Shown here piece after piece: positions 29,045 through 37,672 of a stretch of DNA of 64,000 bases. Source of the stretch: Thermococcus gammatolerans EJ3 (GTDB taxonomy: Archaea; Methanobacteriota_B; Thermococci; Thermococcales; Thermococcaceae); contig NC_012804.1 of NCBI RefSeq assembly GCF_000022365.1, positions 248,001-312,000 on the forward strand, written 5' to 3'. Positions within the stretch are counted from its first letter, which is position 1; the number at the start of each line of letters is the position of its first letter. The notes below the pieces were generated by a model. That model was given only the letters and a program-made list of their open reading frames with translations. It had not been told where the DNA came from and did not search any database. Both the position numbers and the translations under genes were made by a program.

Positions 29045-30508
29045 TTACGGCAGTTCCTCGATTATTTTACGCCAGTTCCCGGGCTTCCTGAAGTCCTTCT
29101 CCGTGTGGAGGCCTTCCTTCTTGAGTATCCCGCGAGCGGCGAGCAAACCTGTCGCGGCGGCGTTGACTATGTCCCTGCTCAGGCCGGCTCCATCTCCTGC
29201 CGCAAAGATTCCCTCGATACTGGTCTCAAGGTTCTCGTCCACCTCGACCTTCATGGCGTAGTACTTGATTTCCGGCGCGTAGAGGAGAGTGTGGTCGCTG
29301 GCAACGCCGGGCAGAACCCTGTCAAGCTTCTCAAGGCCCTCGATTATGTTGGTAACAACGCGGTGGGGCAGGGCCATCGCTATGTCTCCCGGCGTCACGT
29401 TCCTCAGCGTCGGCTCGACGTCGCTCCTCCTTATCCTCGCCCACGTGCTCCTCCTGCCCCTCCTCAGGTCGCCGAGGCGCTGAATAAGGGGCTTTCCACC
29501 GCCTATCGTTGTTGCTAGCTGAGCTATGCTCTTGCCGTATGCCGTTGTGTCCTCGACCGGCTCGGTGAGCTCTATCCTGCTCAGGAAGGCGAAGTTGGTG
29601 TTGTTGCTCTTCTTCTCGTGCATCGAGTGTCCGTTTACTCCAACGTAGCCGTCGTAGCGCTCCTCGACTACGAAGCCGTTCGGGTTGGTGCAGAAGGTTC
29701 TAACGAAGTCATCGTAGGTGTCGGTGTAGATGTGGAACTTGGGGTCGTGGTTTATGCTCGTTATGGGCTCCATGACTATGGCCGGAACCTCAACGCGGAC
29801 GCCAACGTCAATCGGGCCGTGACGGGCTTTAAGCCCTATCCTCTGGGCCACCTCGTGGAACCAGTCGGCTCCACCCCTCCCGGGAGCGACTATGATGTAG
29901 CGGGCTTTAATCTCGAAGACCTCCTTTCCGCGCCTAACCTTCACCCAGCCCTGGCCGAACTCCAAAGCCTTCGTCCAGAGGAGGAACTTAACTCCTTTGC
30001 TCTCAAGGTGCCTCTTTATGTCGTCTATAACCTCGGGCGTCCTGTCCGAGCCTATGTGCCTCTGGATTATCGGGACGAACTTAACTCCCGCCTGCGCCGC
30101 CTTCTGCTCCCAGTATCTAACCTGCTCGGGGTCGCCCTTGTAGAGGTTCCTCGGTGCTTTATGCTTTAGAAAAATCTGGTCGACCTCCCAGACGAGCTGC
30201 CAGGCGTAGTTCTCGTCGTTTGTCAGCTCGCTCAGATCGCCTCCGATGTCCGGGCGGAGGTTTATCGTGCCGTCGCTTAATCCGCCAGCTCCTCCAACAC
30301 CGCTCATTATGTGACAGGGTTTACACTCGACGCAATAACCGAGCTCGAACATGGGGCAAACTCTCTGTTTTACGTCTCCGCCCTCGTCAATGACGAGAAC
30401 GCTCAGGTCGCTCTTTTCAGCCAGCTCGTAGGCCGCGAAAAGTCCTGCGGGACCTGCTCCGATAATCACAACATCGTAGAACCTTCCGCTTCCGTTCCCG
30501 GAGACCAT
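29045..30508 (-). CDS. FAD-dependent dehydrogenase (COG2509 type)
   Basis: 487 residues. FAD-binding GAGPAGLFAAYEL near residue 17 with acidic VIDEG, four Cys in two pairs (CPMFELGYCVECKPC, residues 51-65), VAPGRGGADWF near 207, and C-terminal GIFAAGDGAGLSRDIVNAA. Matches the uncharacterised FAD-dependent dehydrogenase group. The Cys set could bind a metal cluster. Substrate unknown. TATA ATTTTTAAGG at about 30538-30548; a single gene with its own promoter. Confidence 0.85.
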   Translation of the reverse strand: MVSGNGSGRFYDVVIIGAGPAGLFAAYELAEKSDLSVLVIDEGGDVKQRVCPMFELGYCVECKPCHIMSGVGGAGGLSDGTINLRPDIGGDLSELTNDENYAWQLVWEVDQIFLKHKAPRNLYKGDPEQVRYWEQKAAQAGVKFVPIIQRHIGSDRTPEVIDDIKRHLESKGVKFLLWTKALEFGQGWVKVRRGKEVFEIKARYIIVAPGRGGADWFHEVAQRIGLKARHGPIDVGVRVEVPAIVMEPITSINHDPKFHIYTDTYDDFVRTFCTNPNGFVVEERYDGYVGVNGHSMHEKKSNNTNFAFLSRIELTEPVEDTTAYGKSIAQLATTIGGGKPLIQRLGDLRRGRRSTWARIRRSDVEPTLRNVTPGDIAMALPHRVVTNIIEGLEKLDRVLPGVASDHTLLYAPEIKYYAMKVEVDENLETSIEGIFAAGDGAGLSRDIVNAAATGLLAARGILKKEGLHTEKDFRKPGNWRKIIEELP

Positions 30509-30589
30509 ATTTCCCTTGCCGAGGTCTATGACTTTGGCCTTAAAAATCTTTTGGCAAGTTTTTGGTTAATTTATCAATGTTTCTCCATG

Positions 30590-30937
30590 TTAATTAACAT
30601 TAATATGATAAAGTTCATTACTCACGTCCTCAAACACTATGTACACGCCAAGCACCAGCGTTAACGCGGCGAATGCCTCAACCCAGTTTGAAGTCGAGAG
30701 CCCCTCAATAAGCGGGTTCATGGAGAAGAACCCGAGGAGTATCCCAAAGTACTTTAGCCTTGAATCTGCGCTGGGAGCAACCGGCCCCCTGCTTAGACCG
30801 TAGTCGACCAGTAGCACAAAGCCATGAAGAACGGCGAAGATTACAAAGAGGAGCACTGCCATCATTAACCCAATAACAAAAGCACTGGTGAGTATCACGG
30901 CCAGGTTAATCATAAGGATTGCCTTAATAATTTTCAA
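30590..30937 (-). CDS. Small membrane protein of the island
   Basis: 115 residues (107 if it begins at ATG 30913). Two or three hydrophobic helices (ILMINLAVILTSAFVIGLMMAVLLFVIFAVLHGFVLL is broken here for description; then FGILLGFF and AFAALTLVLGVYIV). No family recognised. The TTG 30937 overlaps the end of the upstream gene by 14 bp, which indicates coupling. Last gene of the minus-strand island operon. Confidence 0.6.
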   Translation of the reverse strand: MKIIKAILMINLAVILTSAFVIGLMMAVLLFVIFAVLHGFVLLVDYGLSRGPVAPSADSRLKYFGILLGFFSMNPLIEGLSTSNWVEAFAALTLVLGVYIVFEDVSNELYHINVN

Positions 30938-31439
30938 ACGCCTTATAAACTAGATAGCCACCCAAGAGAGACGGAAGGAGAAAAACAAAAACCCATACCG
31001 GATTAGAAGCCTTTTGGGCTATTGAGATGTCCGCTATCCACTGGAAGAACCATAACTCTCTCACCGTTCGTGGTGGGTACTGAAGTTTCTTCCCCATCCT
31101 TGACAGTTTCCACTTGAAAACCAAAACTATGGCCGGGAATGTCATGAAAAGCCCGAACACCTCTGTTATGTCCAAAACGGCATCCCAAGCTCCAAAACTC
31201 GACCCTAAAATCAGAAGGCTTACAGTGAAGATTCCACTGAGAAAGAGAACAACTCTCCTTTGGAATTCGTTAGCTCTCCCCGAACTCCCGAGAGCCATAA
31301 GGCTCAACCATGGAACAAGCACTGCTAGGTTTGCTGAGAGAACGTAAATTCCTCTAAGGACTCCAAAATGGGAAATTAGGACAGAAGAAATGAAAAGAGA
31401 GGTAACCCCATAGAGTATCATGCTTTCACACTTATTCAT
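30924..31439 (-). CDS. Polytopic membrane protein, paralogue of 34072-34620
   Basis: 171 residues, four or so membrane helices. The C-terminal half lines up with the protein at 34072: LQYPPRTVRELWFFQWIADI here versus LSYPPTDAKYFWVFQWIDTG there, then VFVFLLPSLLGGYLV versus VFLYLLPGLIGGYLI. ATG 31439 follows GAGGTGTTAACC; GTG 31448 lies inside the RBS. Function unknown. The existence of two copies, each downstream of an exported WHy-type protein, points to duplication of a whole module. Confidence 0.7.
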   Translation of the reverse strand: MNKCESMILYGVTSLFISSVLISHFGVLRGIYVLSANLAVLVPWLSLMALGSSGRANEFQRRVVLFLSGIFTVSLLILGSSFGAWDAVLDITEVFGLFMTFPAIVLVFKWKLSRMGKKLQYPPRTVRELWFFQWIADISIAQKASNPVWVFVFLLPSLLGGYLVYKAFENY

Positions 31440-31448
31440 GGTTAACAC

Positions 31449-31690
31449 CTCTACGGCCAGCCTAACTTCTCATGAAGTGCACTAGTCGTGTCATTCTGAG
31501 GAATATGGCATGTCAAGCTGAATTTCTAATGTGTAATTTGTCTCCGTCCAAGCAAATTCCCAATGGCAGGATTGTATATGTACCTATAGTCAAGCATGCT
31601 CTTGTTTCCTGGAATGTGGATAGGAGGCACAAGTAAAACCTCCGTTTGATTAGGGTCAATATTAATTGGATTGAACTATTATCAACGCCA
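31449..31690 (-). pseudogene. Possible gene relic between island membrane proteins
   Basis: No intact ORF, but coding-like peptide pieces can be read on the minus strand in different frames: EVLLVPPIHIPGNKSMLDY continuing to NPAIGNLLG, then in another frame WTETNYTLEIQLDMPYSSE, then NDTTSALHEKLGWP before a stop. Hydrophilic residues, sequon-like NYT and lack of long hydrophobics suggest the remnant of an exported protein. It could instead be chance in an AT-rich spacer. Confidence 0.3.
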
Positions 31691-32342
31691 GTAAGACCAC
31701 CCACGCGAGAGGGGCGATGATTTGAAGCAGCATGCATATTGCATCAAAACCCATTTTGACAATAACGTAAATAAAAACATAGAGCCATGCCGATACTCTG
31801 AGGATATCTTTTTTAGTTTTCACATCTTTGTATTCCTGAGATATTTTTGCGAAAATCACAAAAACCACTACGCATGCCAAGAGGATGAAAATTTTAACCG
31901 TTATGGACATAGAAGAGCATTTCAACAGCTCCAATGTAATCGTCAGGATAAAGACAGAATCCGCAATTAGCAGTAACAGTCTTTTCTTCCAGTTTAGATG
32001 CAAGATTTTATACACCAGAGAGCCAATCCAATCCATCTCTTTAAGGTCAAGGTACAACAAAAACCAAAACACTGGAACACCAAAAATGACAAGTAGCTTA
32101 ATCAATATTGGAACTCTCAAACTTGTAGCTGCTACAAAGCCGATAAGCAAAAAGAAGAATCCAAAAAATACGTCGTCCTTGAATCCTAACAACAAAAGAA
32201 TCATAACCACAAGTGCCAATGGAAAAACCACTAGGGATATTATATACTCGACAGATACATTCTCATAATTTAAAATGAAAGCTATCCCAAGATAAAAGAG
32301 AAAGAGAAGGAGAAATGACTTTTTCAATCCCAAATCACCCAT
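31662..32342 (-). CDS. Polytopic membrane protein of the island
   Basis: 226 residues, about seven hydrophobic helices with few charged residues between them; no known domain. Strong RBS GGAGGGGGTAATC ahead of ATG 32342, which begins 6 bp after the upstream stop. The DNA is notably AT-rich, with A/T-ending codons, unlike the flanking housekeeping genes, suggesting transfer. Role unknown; position directly after an exported WHy-type protein parallels the membrane gene at 34072. Confidence 0.65.
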   Translation of the reverse strand: MGDLGLKKSFLLLFLFYLGIAFILNYENVSVEYIISLVVFPLALVVMILLLLGFKDDVFFGFFFLLIGFVAATSLRVPILIKLLVIFGVPVFWFLLYLDLKEMDWIGSLVYKILHLNWKKRLLLLIADSVFILTITLELLKCSSMSITVKIFILLACVVVFVIFAKISQEYKDVKTKKDILRVSAWLYVFIYVIVKMGFDAICMLLQIIAPLAWVVLLALIIVQSN

Positions 32343-32348
32343 AAACGA

Positions 32349-33421
32349 TTACCCCCTCCATTCAGTTATCAACTTCTCTTTCATCCAATTGGCAAGCCAA
32401 TTAATACTTATCTGCTGGAGGAGAGGGTTAGTGATTGGGCTTACCTTTTGTCTGATGCTCGGTGGAAGTTTATTAAGGGCATTCTGGATGAACTCAATAT
32501 CAGCCAGGGGTATGGTTTTTGTCTTGAGTTCATATGTTAAGAATACATCAGTCGCAACATCTGTAACTACTGCTATCTGATCGACTTCTATATATGTGCT
32601 CTCTATAAAAGTGAAACGCTGAATCCCAATTCTATCAAATGGCACATCATACGTTATTTCTATTGGAATTGTTGCCCCATAGAATTCTGTTTCTACTCTG
32701 ATATCATTTGCGGCATCTTCCCAATATGGGAAGATTAACCCAGCACCACTTAGTACCCTTATGAGCCTAGGAAGACTAGACTTTGATATCTCAAAGTATG
32801 CTGTGGAGTTTATGGCAAAATATTGACCTGCAGATATTGTATGTGGATTAATAGAAGTAACTAAACTATCGGATTGTAGGTATTTGTTTAGTACTGATGC
32901 ATTCATTTTTGCCATAATTTTGCCATTCACTTCCAAGCTGAAATTGTATCCATTGTAAATTACAAATTTACAAGCCAGCTTTGCTTTATAATTGCCCATA
33001 TCATATTTAAAGTATAAGTTGTCGCATTCAACTCCCACTTGCTTTAATCCGATGCCTTTTATCGGCTTCACTTCCACTTTCACCTTCTTCCACTTTTCAT
33101 CTCCGTTGCCGTTTGGTTTACCGTCGGTGTTGTCGATGAAGAGCTTGAAAGTGTGATTTGCGATTCCATAGAGGGTGTATGAGAAGCTAAAACTCTTTTC
33201 TTCCCTGGCTGGAATCGTGTATACCCCACTGTCCCCCATCTTAACTATAACGGCTCCAGCCTCGTCCTCGATGAATCCACGCACGTCCAGCTTATCAGGC
33301 CTGTAATTCCTGACCTTCACCGTGAAGTACACCATCCCACCACCCGTCAACTCCGTGGGAAAGCCTCCAACTCAACGGCAAACTGCTGATTGGCTTTTCC
33401 AATATTAATTTCCCGCTTCAT
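32349..33421 (-). pseudogene. Shorter copy of the island surface protein, frameshifted near its start
   Basis: The intact part (33350-32349, about 333 codons) has no RBS. Upstream, ATG 33421 with AGGAGGA opens a frame reading INIGKANQQFAVELEAFPRS then TGA at about 33350. Moving back one base joins it to LTGGGMVYFTVKVR, matching the large protein's FGVSFTVWPR and GGGRVWFTLKLR. The rest parallels that protein's end: GVYTIPAREE, FKLFIDNTDGKP, VGVECDNLYFKYD (versus FMGCDNMKLSAE), then a WHy-like domain. So this is a C-terminal paralogue lacking the repeats and the signal peptide of the large copy, with one missing base at about 33352-33360. A C-terminal amphipathic region ends in LANWMKEKLI. Confidence 0.7.
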
Positions 33422-33455
33422 GGGTCCTCCTCATTCTTCTGTTCATTGAGCACAA

Positions 33456-34022
33456 TTAAGTTATCCTTGGAGGCCTCCATATTCTCGGGAGATCGAACTT
33501 CAGCCATAGGACGAAAACAACCAAGTAAGCAATGAGGAAAGGTATTAGTTCCCTTTGAAATCCAAACTCCTCGACTAAGGCACCCCACGATAAGACAACA
33601 TAGGGAACTTTAAGGAGATAAAAGGCTCTTCTATTTTCCCTGTGGTCTATTAGTAGCATTAAATGGAACACCCAATAGCTAGCTAGAAGGGAAAGGATCC
33701 AACCAGCACCATGAGACTTAAGAAGCACTAATATGAAAAATCCTAATAGGTACCCCAATATAACGTCACTAACACTTTCATTCTCTTCACGTTTAGAAAG
33801 GGGTCTTTCATATTCCAAGTAGAACAAATAAGAGAACAATGCAGATAGTGCTAACCACGAAATAACTGCGATATATGTGTTGTTGTATTCACTCCCAGCT
33901 ATGAATGTTGATGAAAATACCAAAATTGCCAGTCCTAAATGGCAAGATTTTGTTTTAGCGCTTATAGCCATCACGAAAACAAGAGAAAGATAGAGGAACA
34001 ACGTTGAAATTTCAACAACCAT
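33456..34022 (-). CDS. Polytopic membrane protein of the island
   Basis: 188 residues with about six membrane helices (for example LFLYLSLVFVMAISA, YIAVISWLALSALFSYLFY, VILGYLLGFFILVLL) and a basic C-terminus LPRIWRPPRIT. Not recognised. GGTGGTGATT before ATG 34022. Sits between the paralogous pair of surface/membrane genes, 50 bp after the membrane gene at 34072. Confidence 0.68.
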   Translation of the reverse strand: MVVEISTLFLYLSLVFVMAISAKTKSCHLGLAILVFSSTFIAGSEYNNTYIAVISWLALSALFSYLFYLEYERPLSKREENESVSDVILGYLLGFFILVLLKSHGAGWILSLLASYWVFHLMLLIDHRENRRAFYLLKVPYVVLSWGALVEEFGFQRELIPFLIAYLVVFVLWLKFDLPRIWRPPRIT

Positions 34023-34071
34023 TTTAAATCACCACCTCTTTGTTATTCCCCTAATGAATCCTTGGGCCATC

Positions 34072-34620
34072 TTAAGAATCTCCCATGCTGTCACCCGCAC
34101 GTTTAGCCTCTATGAGCCCGAGGATTATCAGGTAACCTCCAATTAGGCCTGGTAGTAAGTACAGAAACACTTTTAGCGGCTCGTCAGACTTAACGGCGAG
34201 AATGCCTGTATCAATCCACTGAAACACCCAGAAGTACTTTGCATCGGTTGGGGGATAACTGAGTTGTTCCCCACTTCTTTCCCTACTCTTCTTTGCACAA
34301 TACATGGGAGCAATAAAGAGCAGATACCATGCCAAAAATGAGACAATTACCCCGGTTGCTTTCTCAAAATCATTGTAGACGAGAGCTATCACTCCCAGAG
34401 CACCTACTGACGAGAGGAGAGATGTCAATGTGATGAGCTTGATTAGCAGATTTTTCCCTGTGCCTCTGGACCAGAGAACCATTGTTCCCCACATGGGGAT
34501 GAACATCACGTTTATTGCGAACACATACAGCCCGCTTTCAAGTCCTCTAACCCTCACCATAATAAGGGAGGACAAAAGGATAAGAAAAAATCCCGAAAGG
34601 AAACTCCTTATGAATCTCAT
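34072..34620 (-). CDS. Polytopic membrane protein, paralogue of 30924-31439
   Basis: 182 residues: about four or five helices (FLSGFFLILLSSLIMVRV, LYVFAINVMFIPMWGTMV, GVIVSFLAWYLLFIAPMY), then the shared motif LSYPPTDAKYFWVFQWID near residue 122 and FLYLLPGLIGGYLI. Start ATG 34620 after AAAGGAGGTT, which overlaps the stop of the surface-protein gene. Function unknown; its partner copy at 30924 supports module duplication. Confidence 0.72.
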   Translation of the reverse strand: MRFIRSFLSGFFLILLSSLIMVRVRGLESGLYVFAINVMFIPMWGTMVLWSRGTGKNLLIKLITLTSLLSSVGALGVIALVYNDFEKATGVIVSFLAWYLLFIAPMYCAKKSRERSGEQLSYPPTDAKYFWVFQWIDTGILAVKSDEPLKVFLYLLPGLIGGYLIILGLIEAKRAGDSMGDS

Positions 34621-34635
34621 TTGAATTAACCTCCT

Positions 34636-35046
34636 TTACGGTGCATCAAGATACTCATACGCTATAACTCCTGCTATAAATCCCAATGCCGCTCCAACTA
34701 AAGTTCCAGCCCCAGGCACAACTGAACCAAGGGCGGCTCCTGCCTCAGTAGATTCAAGTATATACGTAGCTGCAATTGTAGTAGTTATTCCGATAGTTAC
34801 AGGAATTGCAATATGTTCTATTACTCTGTCATGATTAATGGTTATTGTCACGTATTGGGTTACTGTGTATCCCAGGTCGAGGATGGTTCCATTAGACGTT
34901 ACAACGTATGGGTGACCGTTGGCATAGACCGTGAAGTTGACCTGCACTGGGACTTTGAACCCTGCTAAATCCTTCAAATCAAATGCCGTTTGGAGTAAGT
35001 TGCTCTCTGACAGGACACCATGGTAATCAAGCTTAAAACTCTCCAA
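34636..35046 (-). CDS. C-terminal part of the large island surface protein (out of frame)
   Basis: About 136 codons; no RBS of its own and only a TTG at 35046, so it is read as the continuation of the 35033-37522 frame. It finishes the WHy-like domain (FKLDYHGVL, VPVQVNFTVYANGHPY) and ends in a hydrophobic, glycine-rich tail: IAIPVTIGITTTIAATYI then GAALGSVVPGAGTLVGAALG and FIAGVIAYEYL. That tail is a glycine-zipper-like pair of membrane helices. Confidence 0.6.
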   Translation of the reverse strand: MESFKLDYHGVLSESNLLQTAFDLKDLAGFKVPVQVNFTVYANGHPYVVTSNGTILDLGYTVTQYVTITINHDRVIEHIAIPVTIGITTTIAATYILESTEAGAALGSVVPGAGTLVGAALGFIAGVIAYEYLDAP

Positions 35047-37522
35047 CTCCCCCGGGAGCCACCTTACGTGTTATTATTGTCTCAGCTGGTATTCCAATGG
35101 TCACATCTTTCGTACGCTCTGTTGCAAGGATGCGACTGGGGTCAATATCAATGCGGGTGATATTCCATTCGACGTCTGTGGGGTTTGTGAAGTATACTTC
35201 GCATTTCATGTCTAAGACTAAGTTGCCCTTCTCCGCGGATAGCTTCATGTTGTCACACCCCATAAATGCTTTCTTGGTGGTTGGGGGAGTCACTTCTACT
35301 TTTGCTTCCCTCTGTTCTTCCGTTCCAAGGCCGAGGGGTTTACCTTCCTCGTTGTAAATGAAATCGTCGACGACGAGTTTAAATGTGTAGTTACCGGTTC
35401 TATAAAGTATTGGGCCGGAGATCCAGAGGGTATATACTCCTGCCTTGTCCGGTATGTCATAATTGAAGTTCTTAATCACAATTCCATTTTGGTCAACAAT
35501 TTTGATATGATATGTAACAGTGGGTGAGGTAGACATTAAAATATCAGGCAATGGGTCATTTGAATTATCTTTGAAGTCATACTTTGAGTGATACACCCTT
35601 AGTTTTAAGGTAAACCATACCCTACCTCCACCGTCAAGCGTCCTTGGCCAGACCGTAAACGAGACACCAAAGTCTCCGTCAAACGCGGTGATGTTTCCGG
35701 AGTACGTATCAACTTTCCCTAGGTTTATGTCGCCGAGGGTTCTGTTGACTTCGATATAGTAGTGGTGATCTCCCTTCTCGGCAGAGTACCACCTGAGAAC
35801 AACCTTGTTCTCGGAGTTCGCGAGAATTTCCACGCTCTTCTGGTCTACAACTCTGCCGTCGATGTAGAGGGCGATCTTTAAGTCCTCTGCGGTGGGATAG
35901 GTGTTGCCCAGAGTTACTGTGAAGTTAACGGTTTCGTACTCCTTTGGCAGGTCGGGATCAACCTCGACCCCTTCAATGTACACCTTCCCGGGATCGTCTT
36001 CCCTCTGGACGAGGACGCTGCCCCTGTCTTCCGCCTGAAAGCCGGCGTAGGAGAACACCGCGAAGTACTCGTACCTGCCGGGTTCAGGGTAGGGGACGGT
36101 GGAGACCGTTACCTCTGTTTCCTTGTTCGCTCCGAGGGTCAGCTTCCCGCCGCCGAGCCTTACCGTCCTCTTGCCCGAACCATCAGGCACCTGGGCGTAG
36201 AGGGTGTAGTAACCCCTAACCGGCAGGGTGTTTCCGTTCTCGATTCTGAGCCTGAAGGTTATCGAGTCGCCCACCTCGGCCACGTCCTTCGATGGCATCA
36301 CCTTCACCTTAACCTTTTCGGGGTCGAGCTGGGATATGAGGTCGAAGGTTCCGGTGTATTCGAGCTTTATCACCCTTATCGAGGTAGTCTCGTCACCGTA
36401 GTCCAGGGTGGCGGGCTCACTAACGCTTTCGACCGATGATGTGGATTTTATCACGACATTCTCTCCTCCCGGACCGGTTACCGGCCTGTAAGTTATCGTG
36501 ACTATTCCGCTGACTTTGACCTTCAGCGAGCCGTCGAGGACTCCGACAGAGGTGGTGAGGTTTCCGCTCTCGATTGTTCCACTCCCGGGATCGAGGATTC
36601 CCGGGGTTACCGCCTGCTCCTCGCTGCCGGTGTTGAAGGTGACGTTGTAGACAACGACCTGTCCGCCGCTCACGGTGTAATCGATGGCGACGTGGTATTT
36701 AATGGGGTTCGCATCATGAGAGGCTCTGACGACGCGAACGGCGTTTATCCTGAAAACGGGCTCCTGGGATGAGGTGGAAGTTAGCGGCTCGGGGGTGGAG
36801 AGGTGGAGGGGAGTTGGCATAGGACGCGGCCTTGGCGGCGAGGGGTTCGGTGTGAAGGAAGTCGAGACGAGCCTGACCTTCATGTACTCCTCAAGCTCAT
36901 CGTACTTCTGCCTTGCCAAGCCCCAGAGCTCCGGATTGGAGTTGCCCTTCTCTATCGCGACGGCGATGGTGTAGAGTTCGCCGAGAGTTCTGTACGCTTT
37001 GAGCGCATTTTCCCAGCTGTACCGTCTGACGGTCTTCCCCCTGCTGTCTATTGTTACCATCGAGAATCCAATGCCCCCGTTTGAGTAGTAGATGCTGGCC
37101 GAGTAAATTGTGTCCACGACGTCGCTCTTAGTGGATCTGACGGCGTAAACGAGCGAGTTCGGGTTCTGATTTATGATAGCGCTCCGGATCGAGGAGGTGC
37201 TGACGAGCGGGTTCGAGGTCAGCGTTCCAGATGGAGCCTGAGATGGCGAGGCAGGCCAGAACTCCCTCTCAACCGCCCAGGTTTCGTACTTGGCGTACTT
37301 CCACCCGGTGAAGATGAACGAATCCGAGAGCGCCTGGAGGAAGGCGGACATGCTGAAGGAACCGGTTATTGAGTCTGTGTTTTCCTTTATGTATTCTTCA
37401 AGAGCCTTTATTTCCTCATCGTTCCAGCCTGAGGAACGGAGCTCATCAACGACTTCATCCGGAAGACCGTTCTGGGCGATCTCTCTCGCCATGTCCTTGA
37501 GCTCGTCCTCCGAGTAGTCCAT
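35033..37522 (-). CDS. Main body of the large island surface protein
   Basis: 829 codons from ATG 37522 in the frame of the stub. Residues 1-200: helical, acidic domain; about 225-255: Pro/Ser/Thr-rich linker (PNPSPPRPRPMP); then beta-sandwich regions, one with CARDB-like features (VNFTVTLGNTYPTAEDLKIA near 530), and GGGRVWFTLKLR near 625 followed by the segment shared with the 32349 copy (GCDNMKLSAE, VYFTNPTDVEWNI, the start of a WHy domain). Many N-x-S/T sequons. If translation really restarts at 37522, the product has no signal peptide and would stay in the cytoplasm, which makes no sense for this domain set. Confidence 0.7.
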   Translation of the reverse strand: MDYSEDELKDMAREIAQNGLPDEVVDELRSSGWNDEEIKALEEYIKENTDSITGSFSMSAFLQALSDSFIFTGWKYAKYETWAVEREFWPASPSQAPSGTLTSNPLVSTSSIRSAIINQNPNSLVYAVRSTKSDVVDTIYSASIYYSNGGIGFSMVTIDSRGKTVRRYSWENALKAYRTLGELYTIAVAIEKGNSNPELWGLARQKYDELEEYMKVRLVSTSFTPNPSPPRPRPMPTPLHLSTPEPLTSTSSQEPVFRINAVRVVRASHDANPIKYHVAIDYTVSGGQVVVYNVTFNTGSEEQAVTPGILDPGSGTIESGNLTTSVGVLDGSLKVKVSGIVTITYRPVTGPGGENVVIKSTSSVESVSEPATLDYGDETTSIRVIKLEYTGTFDLISQLDPEKVKVKVMPSKDVAEVGDSITFRLRIENGNTLPVRGYYTLYAQVPDGSGKRTVRLGGGKLTLGANKETEVTVSTVPYPEPGRYEYFAVFSYAGFQAEDRGSVLVQREDDPGKVYIEGVEVDPDLPKEYETVNFTVTLGNTYPTAEDLKIALYIDGRVVDQKSVEILANSENKVVLRWYSAEKGDHHYYIEVNRTLGDINLGKVDTYSGNITAFDGDFGVSFTVWPRTLDGGGRVWFTLKLRVYHSKYDFKDNSNDPLPDILMSTSPTVTYHIKIVDQNGIVIKNFNYDIPDKAGVYTLWISGPILYRTGNYTFKLVVDDFIYNEEGKPLGLGTEEQREAKVEVTPPTTKKAFMGCDNMKLSAEKGNLVLDMKCEVYFTNPTDVEWNITRIDIDPSRILATERTKDVTIGIPAETIITRKVAPGGVGEF

Positions 37523-37672
37523 CTTTACGCCGCTTCTCCTGAGTTCGGTGTAGGCCTCCCAGATCAGGGCGGAGATGTTGGCCGCGTTCTCCTCACCGAG
37601 TATGGAGTTCTGTATCAGATCGGTTACGTTGTTTCCGGTGGAGTTAACGATTGCAACGAGCTGGGCTTCCTA

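Noticed and set aside
35040-35060. Programmed frameshift as the default explanation
   Set aside because: No clear stimulatory structure was recognised, and two other lesions occur in the same gene family nearby, so decay or sequence error is at least as likely.
37670-37672. TAG read as pyrrolysine
   Set aside because: Thermococcales are not known to encode pyrrolysine and no pyl genes are in the window; mutation or sequence error is simpler.
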